From JBOFOR01 sp051654865 (GTDB taxonomy: Bacteria; Bacillota; Clostridia; Peptostreptococcales; Peptostreptococcaceae): a stretch of 64,000 nt of DNA. The translations under genes and the position numbers were made by a program. Positions within the stretch are counted from its first letter, which is position 1. Every line of letters begins with the position of its first letter. Positions 42,199 to 50,297 of the stretch are shown here, piece by piece. Under the pieces are notes generated by a model that was given only the letters and a program-made list of their open reading frames with translations, was not told the DNA's origin and ran no database searches. The stretch covers positions 49,498 to 113,497 of the forward strand of contig JBOFYV010000041.1 in assembly GCA_051654865.1 (NCBI GenBank), read 5' to 3'.

Positions 42199-43548
42199 AT
42201 GGGGAAACTAAGAGTAGTTCATTATATAAATCAGTTCTTCGCTGGAATTGGAGGAGAAGAAAAAGCTGATACTAAGCCACATGTGGCTGAGACTTTACCA
42301 CCAATAAGTTTACAACTAGATAAACTATTAGGTGAAGAAATGGAGATAGTTGGAACTGTAGTATGTGGAGACACATATTTCAATGAAAATTTAGAATCTG
42401 CAAGCCAAGAAGTATTAGAAATGATAAAAGGATTTGAGCCACAATTATTTATAGCAGGTCCCGCATTCAATGCTGGTAGATACGGAGTTGCAGCAGGGGC
42501 TATAACTAAAGTTGTAGGGGAAAACTTAAATATACCATGCTTTACTGGAATGTATATAGAAAATCCAGGAGCAGATATGTTCAAGAAAGATGTTTATATA
42601 ATGGAAACATCTGATTCTGCAGCTGGTATGAGAAAAGCACTTCCAAAGATAGCTAAATTTGCTCAAAAACTAGCTAATGGAGAAAAGATAGGATCACCAG
42701 CTGAAGAAGGATATATGGAAAGAGGACTAAGAGTAAACTTCTTCCATCAAGAAAGAGGATCAAAAAGAGCGGTTGATATGTTACTTAAGAAGATAAAGGG
42801 AGAGGAATTTGTAACAGAATATCCAATGCCAGTATTTGATAGAGTAAACCCTGCTAAAGCTGTAAAAGATCTATCAACGGCTAAAATAGCAATGGTTACA
42901 TCTGGTGGTATAGTACCAAAAGGAAATCCAGATAGAATAGAATCTTCTTCTGCATCTAAGTTTGGAGAATACTCATTAGCAGGATTTGAAAACTTAACTG
43001 AAGAAACTCATGAAACTGCACATGGTGGATATGATCCAGTATACGCTAACTTAGATGCAGATAGAGTATTGCCAGTAGATGTATTGAGAGATATGGTAAG
43101 AGAAGGATTAATTGGTGAACTACATGAGTTATACTATGCAACAGTTGGAAACGGAACAGCAGTTGCAAGTGCGAAAGCTTATGCAAATGAAATAGGAACT
43201 AGATTAAAAGCTGCAGGTGTAGAAGCTGTTATACTTACTTCTACGTGAGGTACTTGTACTCGTTGCGGTGCAACGATGGTAAAAGAAATAGAAAGAGTTA
43301 TGGAAGTGCCTGTAGTTCATATGTGTACAGTAGTTCCAATATCTTTAACAGTTGGGGCTAATAGAATAGTACCAACGATTGCAATACCACATCCACTTGG
43401 AAATCCAAGTTTAGATTCTAGAGAAGAAAAAGCTCTAAGAAGAAAGTTAGTAGAAAAAGCTTTAGTTGCTTTAACTACAGAAGTAGAAGATCAAACAGTA
43501 TTTGAAAACCCAGATACATCAATACTAAAACCAAAAGCAATGGCTTAA
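42199..43548 (+). CDS. grdB: Glycine reductase complex selenoprotein B gamma subunit (in-frame TGA = selenocysteine)
   Basis: 449 residues with Sec350 at the TGA of 43246-43248. The two halves (42199-43245 and 43249-43548) join in the same frame as ILTST-U-GTCTRCGATMVKEIER, the classical GrdB active-site block. Sec350 is the position reported for this family. With the GrdE alpha and beta chains it activates glycine and hands it to Sec of GrdA. A stem-loop with a GGU loop lies 11 bases after the TGA. AAAGGGG precedes the ATG. Confidence 0.96.
43260..43276 (+). promoter_or_regulatory. Candidate bacterial SECIS hairpin in grdB
   Basis: TCGTTGC pairs with GCAACGA (7 bp) around a GGT loop, 11 bases downstream of the selenocysteine TGA. 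Position and the GU in the apical loop fit SelB-binding elements. Confidence 0.6.
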
Positions 43549-43550
43549 GG

Positions 43551-43731
43551 TTAGTTAAGTTTTTTTATTGAATATAGCCCGCGACAGCGGCAATTCTATA
43601 AGTTTTCCTTCCGGCAGGCAAGCTGCAAAATTCGCTTCGATCATAGCGCCGACGCAGTCGCTTAAGGGTCGGTTCAACTTATAGAATTGCCACAGTCGCT
43701 CATAAGCTATAACCAATTAATATTTAACTAA
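43551..43731. repeat. Palindromic repeat element, copy 2, between grdB and grdC
   Basis: The outer 8-bp arms TTAGTTAA/TTAACTAA (43551-43558 and 43724-43731) and perfect 14-bp inner arms (43589-43602 and 43678-43691) enclose a loop with AAGTTTTCCTTCC and GTCGGT, followed by CGCTCAT, all shared with copy 1 at 35280. The loop has an extra G+C-rich insert (about 43610-43670), unlike the rest of the window. It starts three bases after the grdB stop. Confidence 0.7.
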
Positions 43732-43755
43732 GTTGGTGGGGAAATATAAAAGATG

Positions 43756-43785
43756 AATAGATGGACTTTTGGTCCATCTATTTGT
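43756..43785 (+). terminator. Hairpin upstream of grdC
   Basis: A perfect 11-bp stem (43756-43766 with 43772-43782, loop TTTTG) has a short T-rich tail. It may attenuate grdC-grdD relative to grdXEAB. Confidence 0.55.
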
Positions 43786-43832
43786 AAATTATTGAGAATT
43801 GATATAAATCAAAATTATAGGGGGGCGTTTTT

Positions 43833-45365
43833 ATGTCTTATCCAGTTTTAAAGGGTGCTAGTTATGTTCTTATTCATACTCCGGATATGATTGTTCAAAA
43901 TGGTAGTACTTGCAATGTTGAGAGAGCTACTAATCCAGATTCTGAGTTTTTAAAGGAAATTAGTAATCATATTAGGAGTTATGAAGATGTAGTTAATTAT
44001 ATGCCTAATCAAGTTTACATAGGTAATAATAGACCAGAGGAATTAAAAAATATTACTATGCCTTGGTGCAATGAAAAGGTCGATGGTAATAGAAGTGGTA
44101 AGCTTGGGGAAATTATGCCTCAAGATGAATTTATAGCGTTAATGCAAATTTGTGATGCTTTTGATTTAGTTAAGTTGAGTGATGAGTTTGTAAATGAAGT
44201 AAAGCCTAAAATAGAAAATAACTACCCAGAGCTTGCTCATTTTTTAGTAAAGCTAAAGGGTGATAATATAGAAGATGGTTTAGAGTTAGTTAATAGTCAT
44301 ATTGCAGAAGGTTTATATAATAATGGAAAGTTTGTAGGGTACATAAAAAGAGCTCATGATGTAGATGTAAATTTAAATGCTCATACTATGTTTGAAAATT
44401 TAGTAGTTAAAGCATCTGGTGTGTTATCAGGTATTCATTTAGTGAGAAGTTCTAAAATAGATCCTACTGCTGTTGATTATGTAATAGAATGTTCTGAAGA
44501 GGCTTGCGGAGATATAAATCAAAGAGGTGGGGGTAACTTTGCTAAAGCGATAGCTGAGATAGTGGGACTTACTAATGCTACAGGTTCAGATACTAGAGGA
44601 TTCTGTGCTGCTCCAACTCATGCTCTTATACAAGCATCAGCTCTTGTTAAGTCAGGAATATTTAAAAATGTAATGGTAGTAGCAGGTGGAGCTAGTGCTA
44701 AACTTGGTATGAATGCAAAAGACCATATTAAAAAAGGATTACCAGTTTTAGAGGATGTTGTTGGTGGATTTGCAGTACTTGTATCTGAAAATGATGGTAT
44801 AAATCCAATAATAAGAACTGATTTAGTAGGAAAGCATAATGTAGGAACAGGTTCTTCTCCTCAGGCAGTTATGACTTCTTTAATTACATCAGGTCTTGAT
44901 AAGGCAAATCTAAAAATAACTGATGTGGATGTATTCTCAGTTGAAATGCAAAACCCAGATATAACAAAACCAGCAGGAGCAGGAGATGTTCCTGAAGCTA
45001 ACTATAAAATGATAGGAGCACTTGCTGTTAAGCGTGGAGATTTAGAAAAGAAAGAGTTAAAAAACTTTGTTGAAGAAAAAGGATTGCCAGGTTGGGCTCC
45101 TACTCAAGGTCATATACCATCAGGAGTACCATATGTAGGATTTTTAATAGATGATTTAACAACTGGAAATAAAAATAGAGCTATGATAGTAGGAAAAGGA
45201 AGTTTATTCTTAGGAAGAATGACAAATCTATTTGATGGAGTTTCTTTTGTAGCAGAAAGAAATACTGGTATAAGTGAAGAAACTAGTGGAGTGTCTAAGG
45301 AAGAAGTTAAACAAATAATAGCTCAGTCTTTGAAAAAATTAGCATTAGATATGTTAGAAGAATAG
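43833..45365 (+). CDS. grdC: Glycine reductase complex component C, beta subunit
   Basis: 510 residues. It starts YPVLKGASYVLIHTPDMIVQNGSTC and has the thiolase-like core AGDINQRGGG... and GADTRGFCAAPTHALIQA-type segments. GrdC with GrdD forms protein C, which accepts the carboxymethyl group from GrdA and releases acetyl-phosphate, giving ATP through acetate kinase. It has a GGGGGG ribosome binding site. Eleven bases separate it from grdD. It follows an unusually long spacer for this operon, filled by a repeat. Confidence 0.95.
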   Translation: MSYPVLKGASYVLIHTPDMIVQNGSTCNVERATNPDSEFLKEISNHIRSYEDVVNYMPNQVYIGNNRPEELKNITMPWCNEKVDGNRSGKLGEIMPQDEFIALMQICDAFDLVKLSDEFVNEVKPKIENNYPELAHFLVKLKGDNIEDGLELVNSHIAEGLYNNGKFVGYIKRAHDVDVNLNAHTMFENLVVKASGVLSGIHLVRSSKIDPTAVDYVIECSEEACGDINQRGGGNFAKAIAEIVGLTNATGSDTRGFCAAPTHALIQASALVKSGIFKNVMVVAGGASAKLGMNAKDHIKKGLPVLEDVVGGFAVLVSENDGINPIIRTDLVGKHNVGTGSSPQAVMTSLITSGLDKANLKITDVDVFSVEMQNPDITKPAGAGDVPEANYKMIGALAVKRGDLEKKELKNFVEEKGLPGWAPTQGHIPSGVPYVGFLIDDLTTGNKNRAMIVGKGSLFLGRMTNLFDGVSFVAERNTGISEETSGVSKEEVKQIIAQSLKKLALDMLEE

Positions 45366-45376
45366 GAGGATATAAT

Positions 45377-46522
45377 ATGCCTAAAAAAATAATAGCTGAA
45401 ACCTTCCTAGAAATAGCAGATGCAATACAAAGTGGTGAATTTGGTAAGAAAATAAAAATAGGTTTAACTACATTAGGTAGTGAGCATGGTGTAGAAAACT
45501 TAGTAAAAGGAGCTCATTTAGCTAAATCAAGTTTATTTGATATAGTATTGATAGGTCCAAAGGTAGATACAGAGTTAGAAGTAGTAGAAGTAAATTGTGA
45601 AAAAGAAATGCACGAAAAAATGGAAGAATTATTAGATAGCGGATATATAGACGCAGCAGTTACTATGCACTATAATTTTCCAATAGGTGTATCTACAGTA
45701 GGAAGAGTAGTGACGCCTGGTAGAGGAAAAGAAATGATTCTTGCCACTACAACAGGAACTAGTGCTACGAACAGAATAGAAGCAATGGTTAGAAATGCTA
45801 TAAGTGGAATAGCTACGGCAAAAAGTATAGGAATAAAAAATCCAAAAGTAGGTATTCTTAACTTAGATGGAGCAAGACAAGTTGAAAAGTGTTTAAAAGA
45901 TTTAAAATCTAATGGATTTGATATAGAGTTTGCAGACTCAATAAGAGCAGATGGTGGATGTGTAATGAGAGGTAATGACTTATTAGCAGGTGCACCAGAT
46001 GTTATGGTATGTGATACATTATCAGGCAATATATTTATGAAGGTATTTTCTTCGTATACTACAGGTGGAGATTATGAAGCTAATGGATATGGATATGGTC
46101 CAGGAGTAGGTGAGGATTATCATAGAAGAATACTAATTTTATCTAGAGCATCAGGATCTCCAGTTGTTTCTAATGCATTAAAATATGCTTATGATGTAGC
46201 TAAAGGTGAAGTAGATAATATAGCTAAGATTGAGTATGATAGTGCTAAAAATGCAAAACTACACGAAATACTATTAGCTTTGACAAAAAAAGAATCTAAG
46301 TCTAAAGATGAAGATATAAAAATGCCAGACAAAGAAGTTGTTACTCAGCAAATATCAGGAATAGATGTAATGGATCTAGATGATGCAGTTAATGTACTAT
46401 GGAAAAATGGTATATATGCAGAAAGTGGAATGGGATGTACAGGACCTATAGTATTAGTAAATGAAAATAAAGGTCAATGTGCAGTAGATATATTATTAAA
46501 AGCTGGATATACAGCTAAATAA
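45377..46522 (+). CDS. grdD: Glycine reductase complex component C, alpha subunit
   Basis: 381 residues, related to PlsX/phosphate acyltransferases. Conserved blocks are TLGSEHGVENLVKGA, TTGTSATNRIEAMVRNA and the C-terminal AESGMGCTGPIVLVNENK, whose Cys354 corresponds to the acyl-carrying cysteine. It completes protein C and yields acetyl-phosphate. AGGAGG precedes the ATG; a terminator follows, so this is the end of the operon. Confidence 0.95.
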   Translation: MPKKIIAETFLEIADAIQSGEFGKKIKIGLTTLGSEHGVENLVKGAHLAKSSLFDIVLIGPKVDTELEVVEVNCEKEMHEKMEELLDSGYIDAAVTMHYNFPIGVSTVGRVVTPGRGKEMILATTTGTSATNRIEAMVRNAISGIATAKSIGIKNPKVGILNLDGARQVEKCLKDLKSNGFDIEFADSIRADGGCVMRGNDLLAGAPDVMVCDTLSGNIFMKVFSSYTTGGDYEANGYGYGPGVGEDYHRRILILSRASGSPVVSNALKYAYDVAKGEVDNIAKIEYDSAKNAKLHEILLALTKKESKSKDEDIKMPDKEVVTQQISGIDVMDLDDAVNVLWKNGIYAESGMGCTGPIVLVNENKGQCAVDILLKAGYTAK

Positions 46523-46537
46523 AAAGAATGATAATAT

Positions 46538-46573
46538 AAAAAGAGTTATAGAAATTTCTATAGCTCTTTTTGT
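46538..46573 (+). terminator. Terminator of the grd operon
   Basis: A 16-bp stem (46538-46553 with 46556-46571, one G-U) ends in a T-run. Confidence 0.85.
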
Positions 46574-46637
46574 TTATATGTTATATTTAAGAAAATATGG
46601 TACAAAATATAAATATAATAAAAAAAGGAGAGATAGT

Positions 46638-47117
46638 ATGAAGAAGAATATTAATAAAATAATCTTATTTATATCAGTACTATTATCATTTCTTATCTTA
46701 ACATCTTTTTTTATAAATGCACTTCCTTACTATGATTTAAAATTTGAAAAAATATCTGAAGATTTAGTGAGAGGTAATTATGAAAAAGTAGGAGAAAGTA
46801 TAAATTTAAAAGAAGATACAGAAATAACTATGCTCATAAAAAAAGCATATGATATAGATATAAATGCAACATTAACTAAAGAAGAAGAGGATGCAATAAG
46901 TCAAGTTTTTGGAGCTAAATTGAATCAAAAAATAGAAATTACTAAGGAAGAAGACATAAAAATAGAAGGAAATGTAAATACATATATTGAGATAAGGCCA
47001 GTGTACAAAGAAATAAGAGGATATTTAGTACAAGATTATAATTCATGGAACAAAAAGAAAGAAGTAACAATAAAAATCCCGATAGACGTAGAGCACGTTG
47101 TAAAAACAAATGCTTAA
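46638..47117 (+). CDS. Membrane-anchored hypothetical protein
   Basis: 159 residues from the ATG at 46638, 8 bases after AAAGGAG; an in-frame ATG at 46578 overlaps the grd terminator region and lacks a binding site. One N-terminal transmembrane helix (ILFISVLLSFLILTSFFINA) leads to an outside domain of about 120 residues rich in Glu, Lys and Ile (AYDIDINATLTKEEEDAIS). No family recognised. A small hairpin with 7-bp arms follows near 47137-47154. Confidence 0.65.
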   Translation: MKKNINKIILFISVLLSFLILTSFFINALPYYDLKFEKISEDLVRGNYEKVGESINLKEDTEITMLIKKAYDIDINATLTKEEEDAISQVFGAKLNQKIEITKEEDIKIEGNVNTYIEIRPVYKEIRGYLVQDYNSWNKKKEVTIKIPIDVEHVVKTNA

Positions 47118-47217
47118 TTTGTTGTATACAAAAGACCATATCATGCATATGATATTAAATGATATTAATTAAAATTGTATGAAAATATCAGAACTTTATT
47201 TTGGGGAGAGATATATT

Positions 47218-48009
47218 ATGGAAAATAAAATAAATCAGCAAATATTATTAAAAGATTTAATTAGAAGTGTACCAAAAGAAATTCAAAAATATTTAAATTC
47301 TGATGAAATATATGACAAAACATTTTCTAACAAAACAAAAGTACTTTACATAAAAGATAAAGGGCTATATCTAAAAATTGGATATGGGCTAGAGATAGAA
47401 AAAATAAATACAATATACTTTAATGAAAAAGGTATAGCTGGAGAAGTAGTAGAATTTACAAAGAGCGAAAATTACGATTATTTGATAGTTAAAGAAGTAG
47501 AAGGTGAAAATGGAATATATAAAAAATATTTAAATAACCCAAAAAAGTTAGCTCATCATTATGGGATACATTTAAGAGCAATACATTCAATTAAAAATGA
47601 TAATTGCCCAAATGTATTAAAGATGGAAGCGTTAATTAATAATGCTAGAGAAAATGTAGCAAATCGTATTTTTAATATGCAACAGTTTTTTAGTGAGATA
47701 GGGCTTACACCACAAAAATGTCTACTCATACTTGAAGATTTAAAGAGTTGTTATGCAAATGATGCATTTTTACATGGAGATTATTGTCTTCCCAATATAA
47801 TAATGGATGATTACAAGTTAAAAGGAATCGTAGATTTAGATAGTTGTGGAGTAGGAGATAGACATTACGATATCTGTAGTGGTTTGAGAAGCTTAAGGTA
47901 TAATTTACAAACATCAGAATATGATGAAATATTTTTGGAATCATATGGTTATGATGAAATAGATAAAGATAGACTTACATTTTGTAAAATATTATTCATA
48001 CTTAACTAA
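47218..48009 (+). CDS. APH(3')-like aminoglycoside phosphotransferase family kinase
   Basis: 263 residues from the ATG at 47218 behind GGGGAG. The APH catalytic motif is FLHGDYCLPNIIMDD (His186, Asp188, Asn193), and the metal-binding DFG equivalent is GIVDLDSCGVGDRHYDI (Asp206); both closely match APH(3') enzymes, and the length is the family's usual 264. The C-terminus ends in RLTFCKILFILN rather than the usual YYxLLDEFF. It may be a chromosomal kinase that phosphorylates aminoglycosides or another small molecule; resistance cannot be inferred. It stands alone with no mobile-element signs. Confidence 0.8.
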   Translation: MENKINQQILLKDLIRSVPKEIQKYLNSDEIYDKTFSNKTKVLYIKDKGLYLKIGYGLEIEKINTIYFNEKGIAGEVVEFTKSENYDYLIVKEVEGENGIYKKYLNNPKKLAHHYGIHLRAIHSIKNDNCPNVLKMEALINNARENVANRIFNMQQFFSEIGLTPQKCLLILEDLKSCYANDAFLHGDYCLPNIIMDDYKLKGIVDLDSCGVGDRHYDICSGLRSLRYNLQTSEYDEIFLESYGYDEIDKDRLTFCKILFILN

Positions 48010-48025
48010 ATATAAACTTTTAAAT

Positions 48026-48069
48026 ACCTCCTTCATATAATAATATACACTATTATTTTTGAAGGAGGT
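48026..48069 (+). promoter_or_regulatory. Shine-Dalgarno-sequestering hairpin upstream of the SH3-NlpC/P60 gene
   Basis: ACCTCCTTCA (48026-48035) is perfectly complementary to TGAAGGAGGT (48060-48069), and an inner 7-bp AATAATA/TATTATT stem stacks above. The ribosome binding site for the TTG at 48076 is thus buried in its own leader. Confidence 0.7.
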
Positions 48070-48075
48070 GTTATT

Positions 48076-48648
48076 TTGAAAAGATATGTAATAGCAAATC
48101 AATTAAATTTAAGAATAGGTCCAGGAACTAATTATTCTGTTATATTGGTTTTAAGCAAAGGACAAGAAGTAGAAATTTTACAAGAGGGTGTATGGTGTAA
48201 AATTAAATATTTAGATAAAATAGGATATGTTAGTAATAGTTATTTAGGAGATAAAAATCCTATAGATTTAATAAATAGACAACAAGATATAATAAAGTTT
48301 TCAAAAACAAAGCTTGGGAGTGCATATGTGTATGGAACTGAAGGTCCAAATTCTTTTGATTGTTCTGGATTTGTAAAATTTGTATATGAAAATGTAACGG
48401 GTATAAATATGCCAAGAACATCTGTAGATCAAAGTAAGTTTGGAACATTAGTACAATTAAAAGATTTAAAACCTTGCGATTTAATGTTTTTTGATACAGA
48501 TCAGGATGGAAAAATAAATCACGTAGGAATCTATTTAGGAAATAATACGATGATACATGCCTCTACATCACAAAAGAAAGTTATTATAGTTCCTGTATCT
48601 GATTATTATATAAAAAGATTCGTTAATGCTAGAAGAATATTAAAATAA
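48076..48648 (+). CDS. SH3b-NlpC/P60 cysteine peptidase without signal peptide
   Basis: 190 residues from TTG. An SH3-type domain (3-57; LNLRIGPGTNYSVI) is followed by a C40 NlpC/P60 domain with Cys96 (FDCSGF), His149 (NHVGIYLG) and His161. Such enzymes cut gamma-D-Glu-diaminopimelate or related peptidoglycan bonds. Usually they are exported, but this chain starts directly at the SH3 domain with no leader, so it may act inside the cell, in the forespore or mother cell, or leave by lysis. The start is fixed by AAGGAGGTG, itself locked in a hairpin. Confidence 0.88.
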   Translation: MKRYVIANQLNLRIGPGTNYSVILVLSKGQEVEILQEGVWCKIKYLDKIGYVSNSYLGDKNPIDLINRQQDIIKFSKTKLGSAYVYGTEGPNSFDCSGFVKFVYENVTGINMPRTSVDQSKFGTLVQLKDLKPCDLMFFDTDQDGKINHVGIYLGNNTMIHASTSQKKVIIVPVSDYYIKRFVNARRILK

Positions 48649-48703
48649 TTTGTTGAATAAACTTAATGTATAATATATAATTAGAGGAAATAAATTAAAT
48701 AAT

Positions 48704-48775
48704 TACCTGTATATATTTGATAATATGGATCAAACGTTTCTACCAGGCTGCCGTAAATTGCCGGACTACAGGAGA
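48704..48775 (+). ncRNA. Guanine-class purine riboswitch
   Basis: The purine aptamer consensus is complete: P1 CCTGTA/TACAGG (48706-48711 and 48767-48772), TGATAATATGG, GTTTCTACC, CCGTAAA and GGACTAC. The base after GACTA is C, the mark of guanine/hypoxanthine rather than adenine recognition. The 3' strand of P1 (ACAGGAG) is complementary to CTCCTGT in the downstream terminator, giving a classic ligand-on, gene-off switch for xpt. Confidence 0.95.
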
Positions 48776-48815
48776 TAAAATAAATAAAAGTATAATACTA
48801 TTATTTGAAAATTTT

Positions 48816-48850
48816 AAGCTCCTGTCTACCTATAGACAGGAGCTTTTATA
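48816..48850 (+). terminator. Riboswitch-controlled terminator before xpt
   Basis: A perfect 13-bp stem (48816-48828 with 48833-48845) has a T-containing tail; its left arm can alternatively pair with the aptamer's P1 3' strand. Confidence 0.85.
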
Positions 48851-48885
48851 GTTTGAGATAAAAGAACTTAGTGGAGGAGTATATA

Positions 48886-49457
48886 ATGAAGGCATTACAA
48901 GAAAAAATATTAAAAGATGGAAGAGTAGCTGAGGGAGATATATTAAAAGTTGATAACTTTTTAAACCACCAATTAGATGTGGCATTTTTAAACGAAATAG
49001 GAAAAGAATTTAAAGAAAGATTCAAGGATAAAAAAGTTGATAAGATACTTACAATAGAAGCATCTGGAATTGCAATAGCCTCTATTGCATCTCAACATTT
49101 TGGAAATGTTCCTGTTGTTTTTGCTAAAAAAGTTGAATCAAAAAACCTAGATAAAGATGTATATGAAACAAAAGTATATTCATTTACTAAAGGAAAAGAA
49201 TATAGCGTAAAAGTATCAAAGAGATACTTAAATGAAGATGAAAATATATTAGTTTTAGATGATTTTTTAGCTAATGGAAGAGCTGCAATAGGATTAAAAG
49301 ACTTAGTAGATCAAGCAAATGCAAACTTAGTAGGAATTGGAATTGTTATAGAAAAGGATTCCAAGAAGGTAGAAATCTATTATTAGATAATGGAGTACAT
49401 TTAGAATCACTAGCAATACTTGAATCAATAGAAAATGGAGAAATCAAATTTAGATAA
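48886..49457 (+). pseudogene. xpt: Xanthine phosphoribosyltransferase with a frameshift near the 3' end
   Basis: From the ATG at 48886 (GGAGGAG upstream) the chain matches Xpt: MKALQEKILKDGRVAEGDIL, the PRPP loop region VLDDFLANGRAA and LVGIGIVIEK. At about 49357 the frame breaks: the original frame stops at 49386, but the +2 frame from 49359 continues the family exactly (FQEGRNLLLDNGVHLESLAI) to a stop at 49457, restoring the normal length of about 190. One base is missing after GAAAAGGA. Xpt salvages xanthine with PRPP to XMP. This is either a real loss-of-function change or a sequence error. Confidence 0.85.
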
Positions 49458-49579
49458 TTAGAGGAATAAAAGTGTTCATAAAGAATAATAACTATAGACC
49501 TTATGATAATCGGCATAATCTACAATTATTTGTAAATAATACATAGTGTTATGAATTATAAGATTCTGGAGGTTTGAAT

Positions 49580-50230
49580 ATGAGATTTTTTATAGACACG
49601 GCAAATGTTGAAGAGATAAAACAGGCTAATGATTTAGGAGTTATTTGTGGGGTGACTACAAACCCATCTTTAATAGCCAAAGAAGGTAGAGACTTTATAG
49701 AAGTTGTTAAAGAGATTACTCAAATAGTAGATGGTCCAATAAGTGCAGAAGTAATAAGTTTAAACTCTGAAGGCATGGTTAAAGAAGCAGAAAAACTATC
49801 AAAAATACATAAAAATATAGTAATAAAATTACCTATGACAGAAGATGGATTAAAAGCTACGAAGATATTATCTCAAAGAGGAATAAAGACTAATGTAACT
49901 CTAATCTTCTCAGGAGTTCAAGCATTATTAGCGGCTAGAGCGGGAGCTACATATGTAAGTCCTTTCGTAGGAAGATTAGATGATATAGGTCAAAATGGAA
50001 TGGATTTAATAGGTGAAGTAGTTGAAATATTTAGTACAAACAATATAGAAACTGAGATAATAGTTGCGAGTGTAAGAAATCCTATACATGTATCTCAAGC
50101 GGCAATGTTAGGTGCAGATATAGCTACAGTACCATTAAAAGTAATAAAACAAATGACTAAGCATCCATTAACAGATAAAGGAATAGAAAGCTTTATAAAA
50201 GACTGGGAAGGTGCTTCACTAAAACTATAA
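49580..50230 (+). CDS. Transaldolase / fructose-6-phosphate aldolase-like
   Basis: 216 residues from the ATG at 49580, 7 bases after GGAGG; a TTG at 49574 is rejected. This is the short TalC/FSA-type class I aldolase: RFFIDTANVEEIKQA, GVTTNPSLIAKEG, the Schiff-base lysine in NIVIKLPMT and YVSPFVGRLDDIG. It transfers dihydroxyacetone units in the non-oxidative pentose phosphate pathway. Short enzymes of this group are usually true transaldolases in Firmicutes. It stands alone, convergent with a symporter gene. Confidence 0.93.
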   Translation: MRFFIDTANVEEIKQANDLGVICGVTTNPSLIAKEGRDFIEVVKEITQIVDGPISAEVISLNSEGMVKEAEKLSKIHKNIVIKLPMTEDGLKATKILSQRGIKTNVTLIFSGVQALLAARAGATYVSPFVGRLDDIGQNGMDLIGEVVEIFSTNNIETEIIVASVRNPIHVSQAAMLGADIATVPLKVIKQMTKHPLTDKGIESFIKDWEGASLKL

Positions 50231-50251
50231 ACTAATATGAGATACAATAAA

Positions 50252-50284
50252 AAAGCAACTAGGAGTCTTTCTAGTTGCTTTAAT
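50252..50284. terminator. Bidirectional terminator between transaldolase and symporter genes
   Basis: A perfect 11-bp stem (50252-50262 with 50271-50281), flanked by A-rich and T-rich ends. Confidence 0.85.
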
Positions 50285-50297
50285 TTATCAATAATAA

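Noticed and set aside
41696..43548. In-frame TGA codons in grdA and grdB as signs of pseudogenes
   Set aside because: Both lie at the exact selenocysteine positions (CFVU and STUGTC) with full conservation on either side, so they are read as Sec.
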